DNA of 64,000 nt from an uncultured Collinsella sp. (GCA_900541125.1 UQIK01000002.1:1-64000), one strand, 5' to 3'. Shown: positions 39,054-49,277, counted from the stretch's first letter. The notes: generated by a model not told the origin, from the sequence alone. Numbers and translations: made by a program.

Positions 39054-40927
39054 GCGCGATCACCCATCAATACATTCTTGGCGTGGAGCGTGGGGCAGAT
39101 CCCGCAGCCGGTGCACGACGTGCGGGTGCAGTCGGGAGTCGTGACACCCTCGAGCGAGCGACGGTACTCGCGCTCGAGGAAGCCGCGCGTGCAGCCGGGA
39201 CTCACATGCTCCCACGGCAGGCGCCAGTCCAACTCGTAGGGCAGGTGCACGAGCTCATTGAGGTCGATGCCGTTTTTGGCAGCAGCCTCCTTCCAGTTCT
39301 CGAGCGAGAAATGCTCTACCCAAGCGTCAAAGCGAGAGCCCGCGCGCCAAGCATCGATGATGACGGGCGTCATGTCACGACCGGCGCGGGACAGCGCGGC
39401 CTCGATGAGCGAGGTCTCGGCATCGTGGTAATGCACGCGGACGGCACGGTTGCGAACGCTCGTGACAAGCAGCTTCTGGCGACGCTTGACGTCGTCGTAG
39501 TCGAGCTGCGGGCACCACTGGAACGGCGTGGCAGCCTTGGGGATAAAGACCGAAACCGAGATGGACACCGAGATCGAGCCGCGACGAGCCTTGGGCACCA
39601 CGGAACGACCGAGCTCCAGCACGTGATCGGCCAGATTGGCGATGGCCACGATGTCCTCGTCGCGCTCGCCGGGAAGGCCCATCATAAAGTAGAGCTTCAT
39701 GCGGTTCCAGCCGGCCTCGAAGGCCGCCTTGGCCGCACGGTCCAGGTCCTCCTCGGTCACGTTCTTGTTAATGATGTCGCGCATGCGCTGGCTGCCGGCC
39801 TCGGGCGCGAACGTCAATCCGCCCTTCTTTTCGCCGGCGACCGACTCGGCCATATCCACGCCAAACGAATCCAGGCGCTGCGACGGAATAGACACGCGAA
39901 TACCCGTATCCTCCAGGCGGCGGTTGAGCCTGCCGAGCACGTCGCGAATGCAGGAGTGGTCGGTCGTGGAGAGCGAGGTCAGCGACACCTCGTCATAGCC
40001 AGTCTTTTCCAGACCCTGAATCACCGACGAGACAATCTGGTCGGCCGAGCGCTCGCGCACCGGGCGATACGTCATGCCGGCCTGGCAAAAACGACAGCCG
40101 CGGGCGCAGCCGCGAAGAATCTCGATAGACAGGCGGTCGTGGACCAGCTGCGCATAGGGTACGCACGACTGCGACAGCGGGTTCGTGGCGCTAAAATCCT
40201 CGACGACGCGTTTGTAGACCACGGTCGGCGCATCCTTGCCTTCACGCGGCACGGTGTAGCCATGCGGCGAGCAGGGCTCGTCGTGACGAACCTCATAGAG
40301 CGACGGCACGTAGTTGCCGGCAATGGATGCAAGCTGCTCAACAATCTGCGCGCGCGGGACCCCTTCGTCACGCAGGCGGCGATGCAGCTGGCAGGTCTCG
40401 AGCAGCGATTCCTCGCCCTCACCGATGAGGATGGCATCGAAGAAGGCCGCGTACGGCTCGGGGTTGTACACCGAGGGGCCGCCGGCGATGATGATGGGGT
40501 CGTCTTCACCTCGGTCGGCCGCCAACAGCGGAATGCCAGCGAGGTCGAGTGCCTCGAGGAAGTTCGTCACCGCCATCTCGTGCGGCACATGCAGGCCGAC
40601 GATATCAAACGAAGCGACCGGCGCTGCACCCTCGAGCGAGAGCAGCGGAATGCCCGCCTCGCGCATGGCGTCACCCATATCGGGCCACGGCACATAGCCA
40701 CGCTCGCAGGAGATGCCCTCGGCCTGGTTAAGAATGTTGTAGAGGATGGCGATGCCCTGGTTGGGCAGACCAACCTCGTACACATCCGGATAGATCAGGC
40801 AGCAACGGTAGTCGGCATCGGCCTTGGAAAGCGTGCCCCACTCGTGATCGATATAGCGGCTCGGCTTCTCGACCTTGGCGAGCAACGGCTCAATTAAATG
40901 AAAACAGTCTTGGTACGGAACGCGCAA
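39050..40927 (-). CDS. B12-binding-domain radical SAM protein (TIGR03960 type)
   Basis: 625 residues. An N-terminal cobalamin-binding-like domain (CLIYPDVYEVGLPNQGIAIL) precedes the radical SAM core with the CxxxxxxC-like cluster motif CARGCRFCQAG; a C-terminal Cys-rich end (CTRTSCTGCGICPTL) could bind another cluster. TTG start with AGGGG seven bases upstream. Pairs with the DUF2344 protein before rplU, a widespread but uncharacterised arrangement. Confidence 0.88.
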   Translation of the reverse strand: MRVPYQDCFHLIEPLLAKVEKPSRYIDHEWGTLSKADADYRCCLIYPDVYEVGLPNQGIAILYNILNQAEGISCERGYVPWPDMGDAMREAGIPLLSLEGAAPVASFDIVGLHVPHEMAVTNFLEALDLAGIPLLAADRGEDDPIIIAGGPSVYNPEPYAAFFDAILIGEGEESLLETCQLHRRLRDEGVPRAQIVEQLASIAGNYVPSLYEVRHDEPCSPHGYTVPREGKDAPTVVYKRVVEDFSATNPLSQSCVPYAQLVHDRLSIEILRGCARGCRFCQAGMTYRPVRERSADQIVSSVIQGLEKTGYDEVSLTSLSTTDHSCIRDVLGRLNRRLEDTGIRVSIPSQRLDSFGVDMAESVAGEKKGGLTFAPEAGSQRMRDIINKNVTEEDLDRAAKAAFEAGWNRMKLYFMMGLPGERDEDIVAIANLADHVLELGRSVVPKARRGSISVSISVSVFIPKAATPFQWCPQLDYDDVKRRQKLLVTSVRNRAVRVHYHDAETSLIEAALSRAGRDMTPVIIDAWRAGSRFDAWVEHFSLENWKEAAAKNGIDLNELVHLPYELDWRLPWEHVSPGCTRGFLEREYRRSLEGVTTPDCTRTSCTGCGICPTLHAKNVLMGDRA

Positions 40928-40937
40928 CGGAAAACCC

Positions 40938-41867
40938 CTAAGCAGCGAGATCGGATGCGTCCTGATAGGACGCCATGGGACGGGTAGCGCCCGCGACCGT
41001 GGTCACCAGATCGCGAACGCGGGAGAACGTGGCAGTAACCACCTCGTTGGCACGACTGTAGTCGACATCGCGCTCGTAGAGCGAAACGAGCGCACGGCCC
41101 ATGCCATAGGTGCCCGCGGCAGCAGTGAGCGCCTTGACGGCAAACCCAATATGCGGCGTCTGCTTGACGAGTGCGCGGGTGACCGCGCGGATCACAAGAC
41201 CGCCGGCAAGCACGCCCGCGACCTCGTAGCCGCGCTCAGGCTTAATGCCGCGTCCAAAGACGGCAGCGAGCTCAAAGAGCATGCCCACCTGCGCCAGCGC
41301 CATAACGGGATAATCGGCGCCCGGCAAAAACACCAGTGCACCGGTCGCCATATTGGTAAGCGCGCACGAGGTGATGATACGATTGGCCGCCGCGATGCGC
41401 ATGAAGGCAAAGTTCGCCGCAAAAGCCGTTTCCTTGTCGGTGCGATCGAGAATCCAGCGGGCAAGCGTCTCGAGCAGATACGTCTTATCGGTTGCCGCTA
41501 CCACGCCGAGCATGGGCGTGGACTCCTCGATAAACGGCACCTCCACAGCAGACTCGGCAAGCACGCACACGGGCGCGCCGGCGATCACGAGCTCCTGCAC
41601 GGCACTCTCCAAGCGGTCGGAACCACACGAGAGCACCAGCACCACATCGGTATCGGTCTTTGGAGCAATTCGCTCCTCCCCCAGACGCTCGACGCGCACA
41701 ATACCCGAGGTCGTCTGCGGCACAAAGGCGTCACGCACCGTCTCGGCAAGAAAGCGCGAGGCGGACGAATCCAGATAGACCGAGACGCGCACCGGCGTAT
41801 CGGAATCCTTCTTAACGGACGCGCCCATCTTAAAAGCGCGGGTCAGCTTATCTACGGGAATTTTCAT
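40938..41867 (-). CDS. membrane-associated protein of unknown function (DUF697-like)
   Basis: 309 residues. The N-terminal half is soluble alpha/beta (VRVSVYLDSSASRFLAE, TDVVLVLSCGSDRLE). The second half has hydrophobic helices around LTNMATGALVFLPGADYPVM and VAGVLAGGLVIRAVTRALV, resembling the DUF697 membrane domain. I do not recognise a catalytic motif. It starts after AGGGG and sits between the radical SAM pair and rodA. Confidence 0.6.
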   Translation of the reverse strand: MKIPVDKLTRAFKMGASVKKDSDTPVRVSVYLDSSASRFLAETVRDAFVPQTTSGIVRVERLGEERIAPKTDTDVVLVLSCGSDRLESAVQELVIAGAPVCVLAESAVEVPFIEESTPMLGVVAATDKTYLLETLARWILDRTDKETAFAANFAFMRIAAANRIITSCALTNMATGALVFLPGADYPVMALAQVGMLFELAAVFGRGIKPERGYEVAGVLAGGLVIRAVTRALVKQTPHIGFAVKALTAAAGTYGMGRALVSLYERDVDYSRANEVVTATFSRVRDLVTTVAGATRPMASYQDASDLAA

Positions 41868-41885
41868 AGCAAACCCCTCCAGCGG

Positions 41886-43112
41886 TTACGCGGCGCCCGA
41901 ACGATGCCGCCATATGGATTGTACGATACCCACCGTCAGCAGCTGAATCATCATCGAAGACGAACCGAAGCTAATAAACGGTAGCGGAATACCGGTAATC
42001 GGCATCATGCCGATGCACATGCCGATGTTTTCGAAGGTCTGGAACGCCCACATGCCGACGATACCTACGCATGATAAGCGTAGGAACAGAGACTCGCACT
42101 TAAAGGCAACGCGGATCGTCGAGAAGATGAGCAGTACGTACAAGCACAGCAGCAAAAAGGAGCCGCAGAAGCCAAAGGTCTCGGACAAAAAGGCGAAGAC
42201 AAAGTCGGTATGGAACTCGGGTAGGAAGCCGCCGGCCGACTGCGTCGCATGCCCCAGGCCCTTACCAAAGAAACCGCCCGAGCCGACCGCGATCAACGAC
42301 TGCTGCAGATTGTACGCATCGTCCGAATCGGCATTATCGGGGTCGATAAAGACCGTCAGACGGTTCATCTGATACTGCTTGATAAGCACATCGTGGCCGA
42401 GCAACGAATCAAAGACCGAATCGAGCGCCAGGACGAGGGCCACCAGGCCCACAAGCAGGGCCAGGGTCGACAGTACCCATTCGCGGCGCGCACCGCTCAT
42501 ACAGATGACGATAGCGCCAGAAACCAGCACGACCAGGCCCGATCCCAGGTCGCCCATGGCAACGACGGCCAAAAACGGAATGGACAGCATGCCGCAGAGC
42601 TTGACGTAGTCGCGAACGGTATCGATGCGACCGTTATACTGCGAGCCAAGCGTAGCAATAAAGAAAATGGTGATGAGCTTGGCAAGCTCAACCGGCTGGA
42701 ATGTCAAGCCAATACCGGGAATCTTGATCCAGCCCGTCATGCCCAGACCGCCCGTATAGGACAGACCCGGAATCTTGGGCGAGAGGATCACGATCAGGTC
42801 GATGACGAGCAACGCCGTCGAGAAATTGGAAATACCGCGCAGATCGGTACGCCAGACCAGCACCGCCAGCACCGCTCCGATGCCAATTCCCAGCAGATGG
42901 CGTGAGAACGAGGCATCGGCCTTAAACTGCGAAGCCGACCAGATGATGATGGCACCGTAGGCAACGAGCGCCACAGTAGCCACGAGCACACCGATATGCA
43001 CCTTTTGGCGAAACGTGCCGCGCGAGGCCGAAAGCTGCTTGTTGACGCGGTCCAGGCTGCTGCGAGAGCCGGTCTTGGTTGAACGGAACAGATCCGCCGG
43101 AGAAAAATCCAT
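41886..43112 (-). CDS. rodA: SEDS glycosyltransferase RodA
   Basis: Peptidoglycan polymerase of the elongasome. About ten membrane helices; PVELAKLITIFFIA and GIPLPFISFGSSSM are SEDS signatures. 408 residues. It lies nine bases after the PBP2 gene, its transpeptidase partner. RodA rather than FtsW is inferred from the mre cluster. Confidence 0.93.
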   Translation of the reverse strand: MDFSPADLFRSTKTGSRSSLDRVNKQLSASRGTFRQKVHIGVLVATVALVAYGAIIIWSASQFKADASFSRHLLGIGIGAVLAVLVWRTDLRGISNFSTALLVIDLIVILSPKIPGLSYTGGLGMTGWIKIPGIGLTFQPVELAKLITIFFIATLGSQYNGRIDTVRDYVKLCGMLSIPFLAVVAMGDLGSGLVVLVSGAIVICMSGARREWVLSTLALLVGLVALVLALDSVFDSLLGHDVLIKQYQMNRLTVFIDPDNADSDDAYNLQQSLIAVGSGGFFGKGLGHATQSAGGFLPEFHTDFVFAFLSETFGFCGSFLLLCLYVLLIFSTIRVAFKCESLFLRLSCVGIVGMWAFQTFENIGMCIGMMPITGIPLPFISFGSSSMMIQLLTVGIVQSIWRHRSGAA

Positions 43113-43121
43113 CGCAACCTC

Positions 43122-45191
43122 CTATCGAACCGAAGAATCGCCCGAGGCCGAAGAGGTATCGGGCTCATCATAAATCACGCCGAGCACGTCGCGCACGACA
43201 TGCATCGCGGTATCTGAGCCGCCGCCGCCCTGCTCCAGAACAGTAGCGATGACATACTTGGGATCATCGGCCGGTGCATAGGCGCAGAACCACGCGTATT
43301 CGTCCTCGCCACTTTTCTCGCCCGTGCCCGACTTGCCGTATACCTGCGGCGTCAGGGTGCCAAAGTGCGCCGCCAGGGACGTCGATGCCGTGTAAATCAC
43401 GTCGTGCATGCCGTTGCGAACTAGAGCCAAATCCGAATCGCTGTTGATCTTGGCCTCCAGGCGCTTCTTCTTGCCCTTGCCGTTGTACTTATAGGCATCG
43501 CCGTCGCCATCGCGCGACACGGCAGATAAAAACACGTGAGGCACGTACTGTTTACCGCCGTTGGCAAGACCCATATAGGCGCACGCCATCTGCAGGGGCG
43601 TCACCAGGATGTCGCCCTGGCCGATGGCAATGTTCGTCATATCACCGGCATTCCACTTGCGGTCCTCGGCAGATGCGTCCGTGAAGTACGACTCTTTCCA
43701 CCCGGCATCGGGAATACGGCCCGCGCCCTCACTCGGCAGATCGATACCGCAGGTCTTGCCTAGGCCCCAGCGACGAAAGATCTCCTGCAGGCCCTCGGAA
43801 TGTTTCTCGTCATAAAAGAACGCCTTGCCCATGTCATAGAAGACGGGGTCGCACGAGTTGGCGATACCCGACTGCAGCGTCATGGTGCCGTGGCCGGAAT
43901 GCAGCCAGCAGTACTTGCCCCACGACTTGCCCAGACCCGTCCAATAGCCCGTGCAGTTGGTCGTCTGCCCCGACGTGTAGGTTCCAAACTCAAGACCGGC
44001 CAGTGCCGAGAGCGGCTTGATGGTCGAAGCCGACATGTACTGTCCGCTGATGGCGCGGTTGAGCAGCGGGTGCGAACCCTTGTCATCATTGAGCTCGGTC
44101 CACACGTCATTAGAGACGCCGCCGATAAAGACGGACGGATCGAACTTGGGCTCGCTCGCCATGCCCAGGATCTCGCCATTGTTGGGATCGAGACACACCA
44201 CAGCGCCGTTGCCGGCATTGCTGTAGCCAGTGGTCTTGGCAAGCTCGATAGCGCTCGCCAGCGCCGTCTCGCAGGCCTGTTGGATCTTAAGGTCGAGCGT
44301 GAGCTTAATGTCGGAGCCGGCCTTCGCGGGCACGGCGCCGGCCTGACCGGTCACATTGCCCGAGGCATCGACCTTGACGGTCTGCTCGCCACGAATACCC
44401 TGCAGCAGGTTTTCGTAGTAGCTCTCAACGCCCGCCTGGCCCACGATATCGCCCGACTGGTACGTAATCTTGCCAGCAGAAGCATCATCATCGCCAGAGG
44501 TTTTCTTATTCTGAGCCTCGAGCTGCTCGGAGGTAATGGTGCCGGTATAGCCCAAGATATGGCATGCCGTCTCGCCATATGGATACTGGCGCTCGGTACG
44601 CTCGGCAATCTTGACGCCCGGGAACTCGCCGGCATGCTCCTGAATATAGGCAACCGTGGAACGACGGACGTCCGTCGCGATGGTATGCAGGCTCTGAGCG
44701 CCCTCTGTATTGTCCTGAATATTGCGAAGGACCGCCACGTAAGGCATTCCAAGCACGTTGGCAAGATGGCGAACCAGAACCTCATCCTCGGCAAGGTCGC
44801 GGTAGGCCACGACAGCAAGTGAGGGACGGTTCTGGACAAGCGCCACGCCATTGCGGTCGAGGATGCGGCCGCGCACAGCGGGAGTGGTAACGGTGCGAGT
44901 CTGATTGCTATTAGCCTGCTTCTCGTAATAGTCCGACGAGACCATCTGCATGCCCCACAGCTTGACGGCGAGCGCCGCAAACATCGCGCCCACACCCGTG
45001 GTGAGGATGGAAAAGCGGCCCTTAAAGGCGGTCGCCGCGGTATTGCCCTCGCCCTCGGTGGCGCGCGGGGCCGTTCCATGCTGCGTATCGTAGGTAAAAC
45101 GGGAATCGCCACGACGCATGATGACCAGCGCGACCACGATGGCCACAACCAGCACGATACCGGCGATAATAACCGTCAACTGGGAAGACAT
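43122..45191 (-). CDS. mrdA: penicillin-binding protein 2 (elongasome transpeptidase)
   Basis: Class B PBP cross-linking peptidoglycan with RodA. Dimerisation region RGRILDRNGVALVQNRPSL, active-site SxxK as STIK in MSASTIKPLSALA, and KSGTGEKSG as the KTG box. 689 residues. Unusually there are two N-terminal hydrophobic segments: residues about 5-25 and a second at SILTTGVGAMFAALAVKLW, before the usual fold. Between mreD and rodA. Confidence 0.93.
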   Translation of the reverse strand: MSSQLTVIIAGIVLVVAIVVALVIMRRGDSRFTYDTQHGTAPRATEGEGNTAATAFKGRFSILTTGVGAMFAALAVKLWGMQMVSSDYYEKQANSNQTRTVTTPAVRGRILDRNGVALVQNRPSLAVVAYRDLAEDEVLVRHLANVLGMPYVAVLRNIQDNTEGAQSLHTIATDVRRSTVAYIQEHAGEFPGVKIAERTERQYPYGETACHILGYTGTITSEQLEAQNKKTSGDDDASAGKITYQSGDIVGQAGVESYYENLLQGIRGEQTVKVDASGNVTGQAGAVPAKAGSDIKLTLDLKIQQACETALASAIELAKTTGYSNAGNGAVVCLDPNNGEILGMASEPKFDPSVFIGGVSNDVWTELNDDKGSHPLLNRAISGQYMSASTIKPLSALAGLEFGTYTSGQTTNCTGYWTGLGKSWGKYCWLHSGHGTMTLQSGIANSCDPVFYDMGKAFFYDEKHSEGLQEIFRRWGLGKTCGIDLPSEGAGRIPDAGWKESYFTDASAEDRKWNAGDMTNIAIGQGDILVTPLQMACAYMGLANGGKQYVPHVFLSAVSRDGDGDAYKYNGKGKKKRLEAKINSDSDLALVRNGMHDVIYTASTSLAAHFGTLTPQVYGKSGTGEKSGEDEYAWFCAYAPADDPKYVIATVLEQGGGGSDTAMHVVRDVLGVIYDEPDTSSASGDSSVR

Positions 45192-45204
45192 CTACGGGCC
45201 TCCC

Positions 45205-45777
45205 CTATTTGAGCTTGCGGGTCTTGGGCTTAAAGCGCATACCCGTCTGGCGTCCGCCACGTGCGGAGAATCCATAGCAGGACTGCGGCACGACGCCGGA
45301 CATCAAAAACGGAATGGCAACCAGACCCGTCAGGATCGAGGACGGCAGCGCATGGCCGAAGATCGCCACGACAAAGCTCGTCTCCAAACCCATAAACAGC
45401 AAGATGATGCTGTAGATCACATTAATGACGAGCGCAAAGGCGCCCACGGTGACGCCGCGCGCACTCGGGGTACCGCCCGTCTGACCGACGGCGCTGTGCA
45501 CCAGGGCAAAAGAACCCACGGTCAGCAGGAGCGACATAACGCCCACCGGCACGGCAGCGGACAGGTCATAAAACAAGCCGCTGCAAAAACCGCACACGAC
45601 GGCACGGGTCGGGTCGCCCGAGAACACGCTTAGGCACACCAGGATAATCATGAAGTTGACGCGACCTCCCGCAATGGAGATCTGCGGTGCCAGGCCTGCC
45701 TGCAACAGCACACACACAATGGCGGCGATTACAAACGTGCGGGAGCTCATCCCCTGCTCGTGTAGATCCATGGACAT
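45205..45777 (-). CDS. mreD: rod shape-determining protein MreD
   Basis: Small polytopic membrane protein. 190 residues with five or six hydrophobic stretches (FVIAAIVCVLLQAGLAPQI, MSLLLTVGSFALVHSAV). Low sequence identity across the family, so identification rests on topology plus its place between mreC and PBP2. Basic C-terminal tail. Confidence 0.85.
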   Translation of the reverse strand: MSMDLHEQGMSSRTFVIAAIVCVLLQAGLAPQISIAGGRVNFMIILVCLSVFSGDPTRAVVCGFCSGLFYDLSAAVPVGVMSLLLTVGSFALVHSAVGQTGGTPSARGVTVGAFALVINVIYSIILLFMGLETSFVVAIFGHALPSSILTGLVAIPFLMSGVVPQSCYGFSARGGRQTGMRFKPKTRKLK

Positions 45778-45782
45778 GCCCC

Positions 45783-46781
45783 CTATTCGCTCGAGCCAGA
45801 ATCGGTCGTCTCGGACGTGTCGGAACTGTCATCCGAGCTCTCATCCTTCGTCTTGGTCGCAGCATCGCGCAACGTTCCCTGCGGCGTGCTGTTGGCCGTG
45901 CTCACGTCCTCATCCGAGGCCGACTGTTCGTCGGCCAGCGAGGTGATGACCAGCACTTCCTCGTTGTTCTCAGCCGTGGTCTGAGCGCGCACCACAATGG
46001 TGTAGTACACGTCGTTTGCCGATTTCTCAACCGACGAGACGGTGCCAAGCGGAAGGCCCTTGGGGAACACGCCACCGATGCCAGAGGTCACGATGATATC
46101 GCCAACCTTAACATCGGAGTCGACGCTCACGTACTCAAGACGCAGCGTGCCGTCAGCCTGACCCTGCAGCATGCCCTGGGCGCGCGTGTCCTGCACCATG
46201 GCGGACACGCCCGAGTTCTCGTCGCCAATCAGGCGCACGGTAGAGGTCTTGGCCGATACCTCGATAATCTGGCCGATAACACCGGCAGAACTCGTCACGG
46301 GCATGTTGATGGTAAGGCCGTCGGCAGAGCCCTTGTCGATGGTAACGGTCGAGGTCCAGGCATCGCCGGAGGCACCAACGATACGAGCTGCGGTCGATTT
46401 GAGGTTGTAGGTCGATTGCAGCCCGACCAGGCCCTCCAGGCGCTCGGCAGTCTTTTGAGCCTCAGAAAGCTCGGCGACCTTAGAGGTCAGCTCCTCATTT
46501 TGCTTCTTGAGCTCGTCGAGCGTGTCCTGCGACGCCGTTAGGTTAGAGAACACGTTGCCAATCGCATTGAAGGGAGCCGCCACAGCCGAGCCCACAAAGC
46601 GCACCGGAGAGGTAATCGTCGTTACGCCCGAACGCACGGCATGAATCGGCCCTGCCTCGCCCTCGCGGATGTAAAACGTGAGCAGCAACACCGAAATCAG
46701 GCTGAAAACAATCAACGGGCGCATACCCGTTGATTGTCGCTTGGTATTCAGATTTGTGGAGAAACCCGAAGATCGTGCCAA
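45783..46781 (-). CDS. mreC: rod shape-determining protein MreC
   Basis: Periplasm-side scaffold of the elongasome. One N-terminal membrane helix (LIVFSLISVLLLTFYI), a coiled coil (about residues 80-115) and a beta-barrel core (RIVGASGDAWTSTVTIDKGS, GDIIVTSGIGGVFPKGLP). 332 residues with a Ser/Asp/Glu-rich C-terminal tail. TTG start with AAAGGTGG upstream. Confidence 0.93.
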   Translation of the reverse strand: MARSSGFSTNLNTKRQSTGMRPLIVFSLISVLLLTFYIREGEAGPIHAVRSGVTTITSPVRFVGSAVAAPFNAIGNVFSNLTASQDTLDELKKQNEELTSKVAELSEAQKTAERLEGLVGLQSTYNLKSTAARIVGASGDAWTSTVTIDKGSADGLTINMPVTSSAGVIGQIIEVSAKTSTVRLIGDENSGVSAMVQDTRAQGMLQGQADGTLRLEYVSVDSDVKVGDIIVTSGIGGVFPKGLPLGTVSSVEKSANDVYYTIVVRAQTTAENNEEVLVITSLADEQSASDEDVSTANSTPQGTLRDAATKTKDESSDDSSDTSETTDSGSSE

Positions 46782-46802
46782 ATGGAATCCACCTTTTGGA
46801 AA

Positions 46803-47846
46803 TTAAGCATTGGTCTGGACGAAGCCGCCATCAAACGCATTGGCCTCGAGCACGCGGGCACACCCGTTAACGACGTTATCGAGCGCCGTGGGGCTGACGT
46901 TGACCGAAACGCCGGTCTCATCGCGCAGACGCACGTCGAGACCGCGTAGCAGAGCGCCACCACCGGTCAGCAAAATGCCGTAGTACATAAGGTCAGAGGC
47001 AAGATCGGGCGGCGTGGCATCGAGGGCGTCCTTGACGGCCTTGGCCATCTCGTCGAGCGGCTTGTTGAGCGCGCGACGAATCTCCTCGCTCTCGATGCGC
47101 ACGGTCTTGGGCAGACCGGTGATCACGTCGCGGCCGTTGACCTCGACGTCGAGCTCGTCCTTGAGCGGCACAGCGGAGCCGACCTTGATCTTGATGTCCT
47201 CGGCCGTACGCTCGCCGATGGCAAGGTTGTAGGCATCACGAACGTGTGTGAGGATGGCCTGATCGAACTCGTCGCCGGCAATACGGATGGACTGCGAGAC
47301 GACGATGCCGCCCATAGCGATAACGGCAACCTCGGTGGTACCGCCACCGATGTCGATGACCATGGAGCCGGTGGGCTCCTCGACGGGCAGGTCGGCGCCG
47401 ATAGCGGCGGCCATAGGCTCTTCGATCAGATAGGCCTGGCGGGCACCGGCCTGGATCGTGGCCTCAAAGACGGCACGCTTCTCGACCGACGTGACGCCGG
47501 AGGGAACGCAGACGACAACACGCGGACGCGGAGTCCACGGATAGCGCTTCTCGGACGCCTTGTCGATAAAGTAGCGGAGCATGGCCTCGGTAACATCGAA
47601 GTCGGCGATGACGCCGTCCTTAAGGGGACGAACGGCCACGATGTTGCCGGGCGTACGGCCGAGCATGCGCTTTGCCTCGATACCGACCGCCAGGATGCGC
47701 TCGTCGTTCTTGTCGATGGCGACGACGGAGGGCTCACGGATGACGATGCCCTTGCCGCGCACGGAGACAAGCGTATTTGCGGTGCCGAGGTCGATGGCAA
47801 GATCGCCCGCATAGCTACCGAAGAACATATCCATCAAAGAAAACAA
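46803..47846 (-). CDS. mreB: actin-like protein MreB
   Basis: Membrane-bound actin homologue guiding lateral wall synthesis. LAIDLGTANTLV is phosphate loop 1, VIDIGGGTTEVAVI loop 2, and ILLTGGGALLRGLD the adenosine motif. 347 residues. TTG 47846 has AGGAG five bases upstream; ATG 47834 is also possible but 17 bases away. Confidence 0.96.
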   Translation of the reverse strand: MFSLMDMFFGSYAGDLAIDLGTANTLVSVRGKGIVIREPSVVAIDKNDERILAVGIEAKRMLGRTPGNIVAVRPLKDGVIADFDVTEAMLRYFIDKASEKRYPWTPRPRVVVCVPSGVTSVEKRAVFEATIQAGARQAYLIEEPMAAAIGADLPVEEPTGSMVIDIGGGTTEVAVIAMGGIVVSQSIRIAGDEFDQAILTHVRDAYNLAIGERTAEDIKIKVGSAVPLKDELDVEVNGRDVITGLPKTVRIESEEIRRALNKPLDEMAKAVKDALDATPPDLASDLMYYGILLTGGGALLRGLDVRLRDETGVSVNVSPTALDNVVNGCARVLEANAFDGGFVQTNA

Positions 47847-47906
47847 CGCAACTCCTGATGTGTTGGATGATTGCTGGAAAACTACTAGCTCATCATACTA
47901 GCGCAA

Positions 47907-47939
47907 GCCCGGCACCTCACTTGCGGTGAAGCACCGGGC
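47907..47939 (-). terminator. hairpin between the TPR gene and mreB
   Basis: GCCCGG (47907-47912) and CCGGGC (47934-47939) flank an inner CACC/GGTG pairing. The minus-strand tail TTGCGC is not a real U-tract, so this is a weak terminator or partial hairpin. Confidence 0.4.
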
Positions 47940-47961
47940 AAAGCTAAATCCCATAAGGTCA

Positions 47962-49266
47962 CTACTGGTTGTCAGCAGCCGAGAAATCCATATCAAGCGA
48001 GGAAACGGCCCAGCCGATATGGTTGTCGGAGCGCACGAATTTGACGGTGTACTCCTGCTCGCCGCCCTTGGACAGCGATGCCTTCACCTTAGCGGTCGTC
48101 TCGGTCATGGACTGATCCATGCCCTCGACGGACACGGTGGCACCCTGCGGAATCGAGGAGATGATCATCGACTTGGCGTCCTCGGACAGGCTCGAGGCCA
48201 GGCAAGACTCGGCCTTTGTGGTGTCACCGTCGCCAGCAGCCTGGAACAGATCGGTAACCACAGATTCCTGAGACGGGAAGCCAAAACCGCGCGTGTAGGC
48301 AAAGCCCAGACCGCCCGCGGCGATCAAAATGAGCAGAAGCAGCACGATGAAGACTTTGAGACCCGTGTGGCGATGGCGACGACGGACCTTGGCCTGCTTA
48401 CGATCCTGACGGTCCTGCTGGACCATCTCGGACTCGGACAGCGTAAAGAAGCCGGTGTCCGAGGGATCGGGCATAAACTGACCGGTCGCGCCCGTAGGAT
48501 CGAGCGGATCGACGGCAGGAGCGTCCATCGCGGGCGCCGGAGCCGTGGCCATAGCCGTCTGGGCAGACAGCGCGGCAAGCGAATCGTGCACGCGGGCAAG
48601 CTCGTCGGCTTGCTCGGAGGTGAGCTGGTAGATGCCATCGGCAGTAGCGGCGTTAAAGGCATCGAGTGCGTCGGAGGGACGGCCGGCGGCAGAAAGCGCC
48701 TGACCCATGCCGGCGTTGAGCGCGCGCGTGTCGTCGCGGGGGCCGGCAAAGTCGATAGCCGTGCGGTAGGTCTCCACGGCATCCGCCGGACGGCCGAGCT
48801 TAATGAAGCAACGACCGAGCTCGCCGAGTGCGGCGGCAGGAGCCGGATTGGCGCCGTCGATGGCGGCCTGACGGAAGGCAGTACCCGCGTTGGCATAGTC
48901 GCCCGACTGGAACAGCGCGTTACCCAGGCCCAGATAGGCCTTAAACGGCGTGGCATAGGAAGCATCCTGCGTAGCAGCAGAGAACGCCTGGGCGGCCGTC
49001 GTGTAGTCGCCCACGGCGGCGAGCGCCTTGCCGCGGTTGGTGAGCAGCGCGCCGCGCTTGCCGTAGGTGCCGTCGTTGAGGGCAGCGGCATAGGCCTCGG
49101 CGGCCTCGGCATACATGCCCAGGTGCATCAAGGCGTTACCACGAAGGTGATCGGCCTCGCCCATAATCTCATCGGGAGTCTTTGCCGCCCCAAGCATCTG
49201 GGCTGCAGCGGAAAAATCACCCGCGCGGTAAGCGGCGCGGCCCTGTTGGATCAGCTGGCTATTCAA
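47962..49266 (-). CDS. TPR protein with one membrane helix and an extracytoplasmic domain
   Basis: 434 residues. About six tetratricopeptide-like repeats (residues about 1-230; GDYTTAAQAFSAATQD, GDYANAGTAFRQAAID), a linker, a basic stretch (RRRHRHTG), one membrane helix (LKVFIVLLLLILIAAGGLGF) and a C-terminal domain of about 120 residues resembling DUF4878-type folds (VVTDLFQAAGDGDTTKAESC). Probably a type II-oriented membrane scaffold, maybe for envelope work near the mre genes. TTG start after AAGGGGA. Function unknown. Confidence 0.75.
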   Translation of the reverse strand: MNSQLIQQGRAAYRAGDFSAAAQMLGAAKTPDEIMGEADHLRGNALMHLGMYAEAAEAYAAALNDGTYGKRGALLTNRGKALAAVGDYTTAAQAFSAATQDASYATPFKAYLGLGNALFQSGDYANAGTAFRQAAIDGANPAPAAALGELGRCFIKLGRPADAVETYRTAIDFAGPRDDTRALNAGMGQALSAAGRPSDALDAFNAATADGIYQLTSEQADELARVHDSLAALSAQTAMATAPAPAMDAPAVDPLDPTGATGQFMPDPSDTGFFTLSESEMVQQDRQDRKQAKVRRRHRHTGLKVFIVLLLLILIAAGGLGFAYTRGFGFPSQESVVTDLFQAAGDGDTTKAESCLASSLSEDAKSMIISSIPQGATVSVEGMDQSMTETTAKVKASLSKGGEQEYTVKFVRSDNHIGWAVSSLDMDFSAADNQ

Positions 49267-49277
49267 GGAAATCCCCT

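Noticed and set aside
39083..40897. 604-residue plus-strand ORF
   Set aside because: Antisense to the radical SAM gene; no family features.
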